A stretch of 64,000 nucleotides of DNA from Nocardia pneumoniae NBRC 100136 (GTDB taxonomy: Bacteria > Actinomycetota > Actinomycetes > Mycobacteriales > Mycobacteriaceae). The stretch lies in assembly GCF_000308755.1 (NCBI RefSeq), contig NZ_BAGF01000069.1, forward strand, positions 1 through 64,000, read 5' to 3'. The notes under the pieces are model-generated. The model had not been told where the DNA came from. It ran no database searches and saw only the letters and a list, made by a program, of their open reading frames with translations. A program made the position numbers and the translations under genes. Shown piece by piece: positions 31,550 to 39,382 of this stretch; the first letter of the stretch is position 1; each line of letters opens with the position of its first letter.

Positions 31550-34006
31550 ATGTCGGATGAACCGTCTTCCACGGAATTTCCCGACGCACCGGTACTCGTG
31601 GTGCAGACGCGAGAACGCGTCTATCGCCTACGCGCTGGAGGCGCATACAATATCGGCCGGGATCCAGCAGCCGACATTGTCGTGAATGATCCCCGCGTAT
31701 CTTCCGTGCACGCCGTCCTCGAGCGGAGTTCCGGCGGTTGGGAAATCGAGGACGCCGACAGCCTCAACGGGACCTTTTTCGAGGGTCACCGGGTCGGGCG
31801 GATGGTGATCGATCACGACGAGACGTTCCAGCTCGGTCACGCCGTGGACGGTGAACAATTGGCCTGCTCGCTGGAGGCACCACCCGGCCACGACTCCGAT
31901 GGCGAGATCGGCGGAGACACGATGGTCGTCCCCGATCCCGGCTACGACCTCGACGATGAAGCAACGGTCACCAAATTCGAACCGGGCCTGCCCCGGCGGG
32001 TTTCGCGAGCGTCCTCGACGGCGGCACACCCCGGCGCGGTCGTCCGGATCACATCGGGCACGCTCCGGATCGGGCGTGCCGCCGACAACGACATCGTCGT
32101 ACCCGACCTCATGGTCTCCCGCCATCACGCCGAGCTGCGGGTGACCGACGCGGGCCGGTACCGGATCGTCGACCTCGACAGCCACAACGGCACCTACGTC
32201 AACGGCTCCCGGGTCGACTCCGTCGAGCTCTCCGACTCCGATCTGATCGGCATGGGGCACACCACCTTCCGACTGGTCGGCGACGAACTGCGCGAGTCCG
32301 TCGACACCGGCGACGTGTCGGTCTCGGTGCAGAACCTCACCGTGCGGACACCTGAGGGCAAGGTGCTCCTCGACGAGGTGAGCTTCCCCATCCCGGAGCG
32401 CTCGCTCGTCGGGGTCATCGGGCCGAGTGGTGCGGGCAAATCGACGCTGCTCGGCGCGGTCACCGGGTTGCGGCCCGCGACGGAGGGGACGGTCCGCTAC
32501 GACGGACGCGACCTGTACACCGATTACGACGAGCTCAGGCACCGGATCGGGCTGGTCCCGCAGGAAGACATCCTGCACAGCCAGCTTCCGACGCGGCGGG
32601 CACTGCTCTACGCGGCCGAACTGCGGTTCCCCGGTGACACGCACAGCGAGGAGCGCGAGCAGCGGGTCGACGAGGTCCTAGAGGAACTCGGTTTGGCCCG
32701 GCACGCCGATACCCGCATCGATAGGCTTTCGGGCGGGCAGCGCAAACGCGTGAGCGTCGCGCTGGAGTTGCTCACCAAGCCGTCGCTGTTGTTCCTCGAT
32801 GAACCGACCTCCGGCCTCGATCCGGGCCTGGACAAAACGGTCATGGAGATGCTGTCCGAGCTGGCGCATGACGGGCGGACCGTCATCGTCGTCACGCACA
32901 GCGTCGCGAATCTCGATGCCTGTGACCGCTTGCTGGTTCTGGTGCCCGGCGGGCGGCTGGCCTATTACGGGCCGCCCGCGGAGGGATTACGGCAGTTCGG
33001 GCAGCGCAGCTGGGCCGAGGTGTTCCAGGCGTTCGACCGCGAGGACGAGCGCGACTGGGCCGGTGAATTCCGCGCTTCGCCACGCTTCCAGCAGCACGTG
33101 GCGACCGGACTGACCGACGACGTCGGCCCAGCGGAAGTGCAGACCCCACCGGCGCCGCCGCCCGCGCCGCAATCCAAGTTCAGCCAGCTCAGCACACTGT
33201 GCCGACGATATCTGGCGGTCATCGCCTCGGACCGAAGCTATCTGGCGCTGCTCGGCGTGATGCCGCTGCTTCTCGGTGGCTTGATCGCCGCGATACCTTC
33301 GGGCGAGGGTTTCACCGGGGCGCCAGGGACCAACACCGATGCCCCGACCAAGCTCATGATCCTGATATTCGCCGCCTGCTTCGTCGGCACCGGCAACTCG
33401 ATTCGCGAGATCGTCAAAGAGCAGACGATCTACCGCAGAGAACGCGCGGCGGGCTTGTCGTCGGGGGTCTACTTGATGTCCAAACTCCTGGTCTTGGGCG
33501 TGATCACCATCCTTCAGTCGGTGGTGCTGTTCTTCATCGGCACCATCGGCGAGAGTATGCCTGCCAAAGGGATATTCACGTCGGTCGAACTAGAGCTGAT
33601 CCTGGCGATGGCGATGCTCGGCATCGCGTCGCTGGCGCTGGGCTTGCTGGTGTCGGTGTCGGTGAACACCTCGGAGAAGACGCTGCCACTGCTGATCGTG
33701 CTGTCGATGGCGCAACTGGTGCTCACCGGCGGTCTGGTGCGGCTGCCCGGCACTCCCGTTCTGGAACAACTGTCCTACCTGTCGCCGTCCCGTTGGGGCT
33801 ACGGCGCAGGAGCCGCCACGCTCGATCTCGACACACTCTCACCGCACACGGGCGCACCGGACCCACTGTGGAAACACACTCTGGGCACGTGGCTGCTGGA
33901 CATGGGAGTCACGGCGGGTCTAGGGGTCGTCTTCCTCGCGCTGGCCTGGTACCGCCTGTATCAGCTGCGGCCGCGGCGCCGCGGCGCCCGCCAGGCGCGG
34001 CTGTGA
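31550..34006 (+). CDS. FHA-domain ABC transporter (Rv1747-like), ATPase and permease fused
   Basis: 818 residues from ATG 31550; a longer frame from 31361 adds an unrelated basic lead. Two FHA domains: residues ~20-95 (YNIGRDPAADIVVNDPRVSSVHAVLE, DSLNGTFFEG) and ~155-240 (RIGRAADNDIVVPDLMVSRHHAELRV, DLDSHNGTYVNG). The ABCG-like ATPase has Walker A GPSGAGKST at ~291, LSGGQRKRVSVALELL and LLFLDEPTSGLDPGLD. An ABC-2 membrane domain with about six helices ends the protein. FHA domains read phosphothreonine; mycobacterial Rv1747 is phosphorylated by PknF and exports envelope lipid products. No kinase gene is nearby here. Confidence 0.92.
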   Translation: MSDEPSSTEFPDAPVLVVQTRERVYRLRAGGAYNIGRDPAADIVVNDPRVSSVHAVLERSSGGWEIEDADSLNGTFFEGHRVGRMVIDHDETFQLGHAVDGEQLACSLEAPPGHDSDGEIGGDTMVVPDPGYDLDDEATVTKFEPGLPRRVSRASSTAAHPGAVVRITSGTLRIGRAADNDIVVPDLMVSRHHAELRVTDAGRYRIVDLDSHNGTYVNGSRVDSVELSDSDLIGMGHTTFRLVGDELRESVDTGDVSVSVQNLTVRTPEGKVLLDEVSFPIPERSLVGVIGPSGAGKSTLLGAVTGLRPATEGTVRYDGRDLYTDYDELRHRIGLVPQEDILHSQLPTRRALLYAAELRFPGDTHSEEREQRVDEVLEELGLARHADTRIDRLSGGQRKRVSVALELLTKPSLLFLDEPTSGLDPGLDKTVMEMLSELAHDGRTVIVVTHSVANLDACDRLLVLVPGGRLAYYGPPAEGLRQFGQRSWAEVFQAFDREDERDWAGEFRASPRFQQHVATGLTDDVGPAEVQTPPAPPPAPQSKFSQLSTLCRRYLAVIASDRSYLALLGVMPLLLGGLIAAIPSGEGFTGAPGTNTDAPTKLMILIFAACFVGTGNSIREIVKEQTIYRRERAAGLSSGVYLMSKLLVLGVITILQSVVLFFIGTIGESMPAKGIFTSVELELILAMAMLGIASLALGLLVSVSVNTSEKTLPLLIVLSMAQLVLTGGLVRLPGTPVLEQLSYLSPSRWGYGAGAATLDLDTLSPHTGAPDPLWKHTLGTWLLDMGVTAGLGVVFLALAWYRLYQLRPRRRGARQARL

Positions 34007-34038
34007 CGCCGCGACGACGGCGAAGCCGCTCGGAGCGA

Positions 34039-34431
34039 TCAGGCGTTGTCGAGTGCTTCGCCTGACAAGCCGAAAGCGATGACGCGATCCGGGTGTATGC
34101 GGATCATTTCGCGGGAGACGCCCGAGATGTAGGGGTCCACGTCGGTGAGCGGTTCGGCGGTGCCGCGGATTTCCAGGCAGCGGACGCGCCAGGGTTGGAC
34201 CGAGGCGATGTCGTCGACGACGAAGGCGACATGGGGGTTCGTGGTGAGGTTGCGGAACTTTCGGGAGGCGCCCATGTTCCAGCCCGCGATGTCGATGGTG
34301 CCGAGGTCGGCGTTGTAGCGGAAGCCGACCGGGTTGTTCTGCGGTGTGCCGTCGGGGCGGACGGTGGCCAGGCGGCCGAGGCGCTGGGTGTGCAGGTAGT
34401 CGATCTGTTCCGGGGTCAGAGTCGTGGTCAT
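34039..34431 (-). CDS. PPOX-class F420-dependent enzyme (MSMEG_5819-like)
   Basis: 130 residues. A split beta-barrel flavin/F420 fold is indicated by LHTQRLGRLATVRPDGTPQNNPVGFRYNADLGTIDIAGWNMGASRKFRNLTTNPHVAFVVDD, then VRCLEIRGTAEPL and RVIAFGL. This resembles the actinobacterial PPOX/FDOR-B families that bind F420 or FMN; the name is from family resemblance. F420 is plausible because fbiC is in the same window. Substrate unknown. TACCGT ends 6 nt before the ATG. Confidence 0.85.
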   Translation of the reverse strand: MTTTLTPEQIDYLHTQRLGRLATVRPDGTPQNNPVGFRYNADLGTIDIAGWNMGASRKFRNLTTNPHVAFVVDDIASVQPWRVRCLEIRGTAEPLTDVDPYISGVSREMIRIHPDRVIAFGLSGEALDNA

Positions 34432-34437
34432 GGGGCG

Positions 34438-34443
34438 ACGGTA
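34438..34443 (-). promoter_or_regulatory. Leaderless-type -10 (TACCGT) for the PPOX gene
   Basis: On the minus strand TACCGT ends 6 nt before ATG 34431. Confidence 0.4.
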
Positions 34444-34472
34444 GAACCTCGAGCTGACTCGAGGTCAACCGC

Positions 34473-35891
34473 TCAGCTCAGCAGTTTCTTCTGCACCTTC
34501 CCCATGGCGTTGCGGGGCAGCGCGTCCACCACGCGGATTTCGCGCGGGCGTTTGTGCACCGAAAGCTGTTCGGCCACATGGTCGATCAGCTCGCGCTCGG
34601 TGGCCGCGTCGCGCAGCACGACGAAGGCGGTGATGCGCTGGCCGAGGTCGTCGTCGGGGAGGCCGACCACCGCGGCTTCCGCGACCGCGGGGTGGCCGAG
34701 CAGCACCGTCTCCACCTCGCCCGCGCCCACGCGGTAGCCGCCGGACTTGATCAGGTCCACCGATTCCCGGCCGACGATGCGGTGGAAGCCCGCCGGGTCG
34801 ATGACGGCGACGTCGCCGGTCCGGAACCAGCCGTCCTCGGTCCAGCACTCCGCGGTCGCCTCCGGACGGTTCAGATAGCCGTCGAAGAGCATCGGGCCGA
34901 GCACCTGGAGACCGCCGATGCTTTCGCCGTCGTGCGGGACCGGAGCGCCGGATTCGTCCCTGAGCCGGGTTTGCACCCCGCGCACGGGCGTGCCGACCCA
35001 GCCCGGTCTGCGCTCGCCGTCGGCCCGGGTGGAGAGCGTGATCATGGTTTCGCTCATGCCGTAGCGCTCGATCGGCGCGTGCCCGGTCAGCTCACGCAGC
35101 CGCTCGAACACCGGGACCGGCAGCGGCGCGCTTCCGGAAACCAAGAGCCGGGCGTCGGACAATTGCTTTGCCGCGTCGGGGTCGTCGACCACCCGCGACC
35201 ACACGGTGGGCACGCCGAAGTACAGCGAACCCTTGGCCGCCGCGTATGCCTGCGGAGTCGGTTTGCCGGTGTGGACGAGCGGACTGCCCACGCGCAGCGG
35301 GCCGAGCAGGCCGAGGACCAGCCCGTGCACGTGGAACAGCGGAAGTCCATGTACCAGAACGTCGTTCGCGGTCCATGCCCATGCGTCGGCGAGCGCGTCC
35401 AGACCCGCCGCGATGGCGCCCCGGCTCAGCACGACGCCCTTGGGCAGACCCGTGGTCCCCGACGTGTACAACACGAAAGCCGTTGTGCCGGGATCGGGTT
35501 CGGGATAGGTGTGCCACGACCTCGCGTGCCGCCGCACCGGCACCCGCGGCAGCTCGCTGTCCTCCGGAGCCTTCCCGAGCCACGCCTGCGCGCCGGAGTC
35601 GGCGAGGATGTGCGCGCGCTCAGCGGTTCCGGAGTCCGGCGGCACCGGCACCACCGTGACGCCCGCGATCAGGCTGCCGACCACCGCGAGGACGGTCTCC
35701 ACGGTCGGTTCGGCCAGCACCGCCACCCGTTCCGCACGCGCGACGCGTTCGGCCACCGAAGTGGCGGCGCCGAGCAGGTCGCTGCGCGAGAGGGTGGTCC
35801 CGTCGATGGTCACGGCGTCGGGGATGTCCGCGCCGCCTGCGACGGCGAGCGGGTTCAGCGAACTGAGCAGCAGCGGCGGGGCGAACGGCAT
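34473..35891 (-). CDS. fadD36: Acyl-CoA synthetase FadD36
   Basis: 472 residues, short for the ANL family and like Rv1193. The N-terminus LLLSSLNPLAVAGGADIPDAVTI matches FadD36 as I recall it. Adenylation motif FVLYTSGTTGLPKGVVLSRGAI, then ERYGMSETMI, WFRTGDVAVIDPAGFHRIVGRESVDLIKSGGYRVGAGEVE and the catalytic Lys in RNAMGKVQKKLLS. The LPLFHVHGL segment and length also occur in malonyl/methylmalonyl-CoA synthetases, so a short or branched dicarboxylic acid substrate is possible. TAGCGT ends 6 nt before the ATG. Confidence 0.88.
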   Translation of the reverse strand: MPFAPPLLLSSLNPLAVAGGADIPDAVTIDGTTLSRSDLLGAATSVAERVARAERVAVLAEPTVETVLAVVGSLIAGVTVVPVPPDSGTAERAHILADSGAQAWLGKAPEDSELPRVPVRRHARSWHTYPEPDPGTTAFVLYTSGTTGLPKGVVLSRGAIAAGLDALADAWAWTANDVLVHGLPLFHVHGLVLGLLGPLRVGSPLVHTGKPTPQAYAAAKGSLYFGVPTVWSRVVDDPDAAKQLSDARLLVSGSAPLPVPVFERLRELTGHAPIERYGMSETMITLSTRADGERRPGWVGTPVRGVQTRLRDESGAPVPHDGESIGGLQVLGPMLFDGYLNRPEATAECWTEDGWFRTGDVAVIDPAGFHRIVGRESVDLIKSGGYRVGAGEVETVLLGHPAVAEAAVVGLPDDDLGQRITAFVVLRDAATERELIDHVAEQLSVHKRPREIRVVDALPRNAMGKVQKKLLS

Positions 35892-35897
35892 TCGACC

Positions 35898-35903
35898 ACG
35901 CTA
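35898..35903 (-). promoter_or_regulatory. Leaderless-type -10 (TAGCGT) for fadD36
   Basis: On the minus strand TAGCGT ends 6 nt before ATG 35891. Confidence 0.5.
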
Positions 35904-35951
35904 CTTCGTCGGTTCCACGGCGTAGCGGCGACATCCACGCCCCGCAGCTCG

Positions 35952-35998
35952 TTGACACCCTGCTGACGCGGTGAGAAAGTTGTTGCATAGCCTTCTCA
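35952..35998 (+). promoter_or_regulatory. Promoter/operator TTGACA-N14-TGAGAA-N15-TTCTCA before MpaB paralog 1
   Basis: TTGACA at 35952-35957, TGAGAA at 35972-35977 and TTCTCA at 35993-35998. The same three elements with identical 14-nt and 15-nt gaps occur at 38409-38455 before the second paralog. TGAGAA/TTCTCA is an inverted repeat typical of a dimeric repressor, most likely the TetR protein encoded at 37701-38333. Confidence 0.65.
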
Positions 35999-36015
35999 GC
36001 ACTGCGAGGTCAACG

Positions 36016-36867
36016 ATGACCAGGCCACTTCGCGCGACGCATCGGCCCGAATCGCCGGACTCCTTCGACATCGGGCAGTACATCGACGGCCTCGCCGGAT
36101 TCCTCGGCGGCACCGCGAACGTCATCATGCAGCTGAGCGCGCCGCCGGTCGGCTACGGCGTGGTGGAGAGCACGGTCGACAGCGGGAAGGTCATGCTGCA
36201 CCCGGTCAAACGGTTGCGCACCACCCTGACCTATCTGTCCGTGGCGATGCTCGGCACCGACGAGGAGCGCGCCGCCTACCGAGATGCGGTCAACGTCGCG
36301 CATCGCCCGGTCCATTCGACCGCGTCCAGTCCGGTGCGCTACAACGCCTTCGACCCCGCTCTGCAACTGTGGGTCGCGGCCTGCCTGCACTGGGGCGCGA
36401 AGGATCTGTACGAGCGGATGCACGGCCCGATGGACGAGGCGACCGCCGACGCCTTCTACCGGCTCGGCGCCCGGCTGGGCACCACGCTGCAAATGCCCGA
36501 GACGATGTGGCCCGCCGACCGGCGCGCCTTCGACGAGTACTGGGCCACGAACCTCGCCGAGACCAGCATCGACCCGACCGTCCGCGCCTATTTCTACGAC
36601 CTCATCGACCTGCGGATGCTGCCGCGACCGGCGCAACTGGCGTTCGCGAGGCTACACCGCTTCTTCGTCACGGGCCTGCTGCCCCAGCACCTGCGCGACG
36701 AAATGAGCCTGGCCTGGACCGCACGCGACGAACGCGCGCTCGGCCGGATCCTGCGCGCCGTCGGCGCCGCGGAGGCCAGGCTGCCGCGGCCGATCCGCGT
36801 CTTCCCGTTCAACGCCTATCTGCTGGATATGCGCATCCGGCGGCGGCTCGGCCTGCGCCTGGTCTGA
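36016..36867 (+). CDS. MpaB/rubber-oxygenase family protein (DUF2236), paralog 1
   Basis: 283 residues from ATG 36016, which shares its context (GAGGTCAACGATGACC) with the paralog at 38501. Family landmarks: GFLGGTANVIMQLSAPPVGYGVVESTVDSGKVMLHPVKRLRTTLTYLSVAMLGTDEERAAYRDAVNVAHRPVHS, FDPALQLWVAACLHWGAKDLYERMHGPM, and the C-terminal FPFNAYLLDMRIRRRLG. The conserved Arg/His in NVAHRPVHS and the KRLRTT segment belong to the heme-binding MpaB/Lcp-like oxygenase family that cleaves isoprenoid or other C=C bonds. Substrate unknown. Confidence 0.85.
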   Translation: MTRPLRATHRPESPDSFDIGQYIDGLAGFLGGTANVIMQLSAPPVGYGVVESTVDSGKVMLHPVKRLRTTLTYLSVAMLGTDEERAAYRDAVNVAHRPVHSTASSPVRYNAFDPALQLWVAACLHWGAKDLYERMHGPMDEATADAFYRLGARLGTTLQMPETMWPADRRAFDEYWATNLAETSIDPTVRAYFYDLIDLRMLPRPAQLAFARLHRFFVTGLLPQHLRDEMSLAWTARDERALGRILRAVGAAEARLPRPIRVFPFNAYLLDMRIRRRLGLRLV

Positions 36868-36961
36868 GACGACCGGGTCGGGTCCACCCGTTTCATTCCG
36901 GCAATCGCTGGGCAATCGCTCCTCCAGCAGTCCGATTCCCTCTGACGAGCCAGGAGGAACG

Positions 36962-37678
36962 ATGGGCTATCGCATGACGACGACCGCGCTCATCGCGGGC
37001 GCGTGCCTGGCACTGTTCGCGCCGGTCGCGGCGGCCGAACCCGAGGAGAGTGGCGCGGAGTCCGTGCCGCCTCGCACCGCGATCTCCGTGCGCACCATCT
37101 TCGGCATCGGGTGGGGCACCGCCAACGAACACGAATCGCGCTCGAGCCTGTCGCTGGCCAAGTTGTTCATGGCCGACTACGCCCTGCGCCACGGCGACGG
37201 GTCGGCCGAAGACCGCGGCTTGGCCGAACGGATGATCCGCTATTCCGACGACGGGGCCGCGAGCCTGATGGAGGCCAAGTATCCGCAGGCGGTCGCCGCC
37301 ATCGCGCAGGAGTACGGCCTCACCGAGACGGTTCCCGGTCCCAGCTGGGGCGCGGGAGCGACGAGCGTCGCGAACGTGTCCGACTTCCTGGTCGCCAAAC
37401 TGCGCACCGATCCCGGATCGCCGATCTTCGAGTGGATGGCCGCCGCGGGTTCGATGGCCCAAGACGGCACCGAACAGGATTGGGGCACCGCGCGCTGGCC
37501 GTTCGTGCTCGGCACCAAATGGGGCTGGTCGGATTTCGGCGAGCCGGAGGTCGCTTCGGCGTCCTACGGTCACGGCTTCGCGGTGACGGCGCACACCCGC
37601 GGCACCGCGGCCGAGCAGACCGCCGACGTGCTCGCCGCGCTCGGCGCGATGATGAGCGGGCTCCCGCAGTTCCGCTGA
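36962..37678 (+). CDS. Secreted beta-lactamase-fold serine protein
   Basis: 238 residues with AGGAGG upstream. A signal peptide ends near Ala25 (LIAGACLALFAPVAAAEP). Penicillin-binding/beta-lactamase landmarks are present in order: SLAK at 64-67 (SxxK), SDDG at 95-98 in the SDN position, and KWG at 186-188 where KTG would be. Overall it is shorter than class A beta-lactamases and the third motif is atypical, so hydrolysis of beta-lactams is uncertain; it may be a related envelope serine hydrolase or a catalytically weak homolog. It lies 94 bp after MpaB paralog 1 on the same strand. Confidence 0.72.
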   Translation: MGYRMTTTALIAGACLALFAPVAAAEPEESGAESVPPRTAISVRTIFGIGWGTANEHESRSSLSLAKLFMADYALRHGDGSAEDRGLAERMIRYSDDGAASLMEAKYPQAVAAIAQEYGLTETVPGPSWGAGATSVANVSDFLVAKLRTDPGSPIFEWMAAAGSMAQDGTEQDWGTARWPFVLGTKWGWSDFGEPEVASASYGHGFAVTAHTRGTAAEQTADVLAALGAMMSGLPQFR

Positions 37679-37700
37679 GCACGCGGGGGATGAGCGATAT

Positions 37701-38333
37701 CTAGGGCACCCGGAACGACACCACCACGTGGTCGCGCGCGAACTGCCGGATCGCGGCGTCGTCGCCCAGCGGGATCACCGTCTGCGGGGTCAGCGCCAGC
37801 GAAAGCGCTGTGCGGGCGATCATCTCGGCCAACGGCTCCGGGTCGTATTCCGGCAGCTTGCCCTCCCGCTGCAACCGCGTGATGAACTCAGCGAGGTAGT
37901 CGCGGCCGAGTTCGATGACGGGCGCGCCTTCGGTGGTGAGGTAGGGCAGCACGAGCTCGGGCTCGGTCGCCAGCAGGCGGTGGATCAGCCGGTTTCCACG
38001 CAGGCCATTGATGAACGCGGCGAACAGCTCGACGATCTGCTCCTCGGCGCTCGCGTCCCGATCGACCTGCCGTTGCAGCGCGGCGTCGACGTCCTCGATG
38101 AACTCCCGGGTCTGGCGCAGCCCGACGGCTTTGATCAGATCGGATTTGCTGGCGAAGCGCCGGTAGAGCGTGGCCAGCGACAGCCCGCAGCGGCGCGCGA
38201 CCTCGACCATGCTGGTGCGTTTGATGCCGAAGTCCAGGAACGCCACCAGCGCCGCGTCCAGCACACGGGCCTGATTGGGGTCCTCCGGTGCCGCGCTGCG
38301 CACGAGCGGCAGCAGTCTGGTCAGCGTGGCCAT
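37701..38333 (-). CDS. TetR-family transcriptional regulator
   Basis: 210 residues from ATG 38333, preceded by GAGAGGGTCGAGG; an ATG at 38378 would add 15 residues without a ribosome-binding site. The N-terminal HTH is ARVLDAALVAFLDFGIKRTSMVEVARRCGLSLATLYRRFASKSDLIKAVGLR. The C-terminal helical domain is a ligand pocket of unknown specificity. It is divergent from MpaB paralog 2 and is the most likely binder of the TGAGAA-N15-TTCTCA repeats before both paralogs. Confidence 0.88.
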   Translation of the reverse strand: MATLTRLLPLVRSAAPEDPNQARVLDAALVAFLDFGIKRTSMVEVARRCGLSLATLYRRFASKSDLIKAVGLRQTREFIEDVDAALQRQVDRDASAEEQIVELFAAFINGLRGNRLIHRLLATEPELVLPYLTTEGAPVIELGRDYLAEFITRLQREGKLPEYDPEPLAEMIARTALSLALTPQTVIPLGDDAAIRQFARDHVVVSFRVP

Positions 38334-38408
38334 GCCTCGACCCTCTCCGCGTCGGCGAAACAATGACACTTCCAGCATCGCATACCATCACGGCGGCTCC
38401 GCGCCCGA

Positions 38409-38455
38409 TTGACAGACCGCCAAGACGATGAGAAGGTGAGGGCATAATCTTCTCA
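38409..38455 (+). promoter_or_regulatory. Promoter/operator TTGACA-N14-TGAGAA-N15-TTCTCA before MpaB paralog 2
   Basis: TTGACA at 38409-38414, TGAGAA at 38429-38434 and TTCTCA at 38450-38455, the same geometry as at 35952-35998. GCATAATC between the half-sites is a possible -10. The intervening bases differ from the first copy more than the half-sites do, which points to selection on the half-sites. Confidence 0.65.
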
Positions 38456-38500
38456 TTGCTCGGCTCCTAGTCGGGCGGATACCGAAAGACGAGGTCAACG

Positions 38501-39364
38501 ATGACCGCGCCGCTGGGCACCACCGAGCACGAGCCGGATCCGGAGCTGATTCTGACCCCGGAGACCGTCGCGGAGTACATGGACGGAATCGCCGCGTTCC
38601 TCGGCGGCACCGCCAACGTCATCGTGCAGCTGAGCCTGCGCCCGGTCGGCCGCGGCGTCCTGGAGAGCACCGTCGACAGCGGCAAGGTCACCCTGCACCC
38701 GCTCAAGCGGCTGCGCACCACACTGACCTACATCGCGGTGGCGCTGCTGGGTTCGGACGACGAACGCGCCGCCTATCGTGCGGCGGTCAACGTCTCACAT
38801 CGCCCGGTGCGCTCCACCGCGGCGAGTCCGGTGAAATACAACGCCTTCGACCCGAACCTGCAACTGTGGGTTGCCGCCTGCCTGTACTGGGGCATCGACG
38901 ATCTCTACACCCGCATGCACGGCCCGATGGACACCGCCACCGCCGAGGCCTTCTATCACTATGCCGCGCGCCTCGGCACGACGCTGCAGATGCGGCCGGA
39001 GATGTGGCCCGCGAATCGTGCGGAATTCCAGCGGTATTGGGATGAGAACCTGAAGCAGCGCGCCATCGAACCGGCCCTGCGGGACTACTTCGACGATCTG
39101 ATCGACCTGAAGATGATGCCGCGTCCGGTGCAGGTGGTCTTCGCCAAGCTGCAACGGTTCGTCGTCACCGGCCTACTGCCCCAGCGCTTGCGCGACGAGA
39201 TGGGCATGAGCTGGACCGAGCGCGATCAGCGTCGCTTCGATCGGCTGCTGGGGGCCATCGCGGCGGTGCACACTCGACTGCCGAGGCCGGTACGGATGTT
39301 CCCGCTCAACGCCTATCTGCTCGACCTGCGCATCCGGATGCGTCTAGGGAAACCGCTGGTCTAG
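38501..39364 (+). CDS. MpaB/rubber-oxygenase family protein (DUF2236), paralog 2
   Basis: 287 residues, collinear with paralog 1: AFLGGTANVIVQLSLRPVGRGVLESTVDSGKVTLHPLKRLRTTLTYIAVALLGSDDERAAYRAAVNVSHRPVRS, FDPNLQLWVAACLYWGIDDLYTRMHGPMD, and the C-terminal FPLNAYLLDLRIRMRLG. The duplication includes the promoter region. A heme-dependent oxygenase acting on a hydrophobic substrate is inferred from the family. It is divergent from the TetR gene and converges with pruA. Confidence 0.85.
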   Translation: MTAPLGTTEHEPDPELILTPETVAEYMDGIAAFLGGTANVIVQLSLRPVGRGVLESTVDSGKVTLHPLKRLRTTLTYIAVALLGSDDERAAYRAAVNVSHRPVRSTAASPVKYNAFDPNLQLWVAACLYWGIDDLYTRMHGPMDTATAEAFYHYAARLGTTLQMRPEMWPANRAEFQRYWDENLKQRAIEPALRDYFDDLIDLKMMPRPVQVVFAKLQRFVVTGLLPQRLRDEMGMSWTERDQRRFDRLLGAIAAVHTRLPRPVRMFPLNAYLLDLRIRMRLGKPLV

Positions 39365-39382
39365 GCCGCGCAGGGGCGTGTC

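Noticed and set aside
36962..37678. Calling the secreted serine protein a class A beta-lactamase
   Set aside because: SxxK and SDD-type motifs fit, but KTG is KWG and the length is short; activity cannot be claimed.
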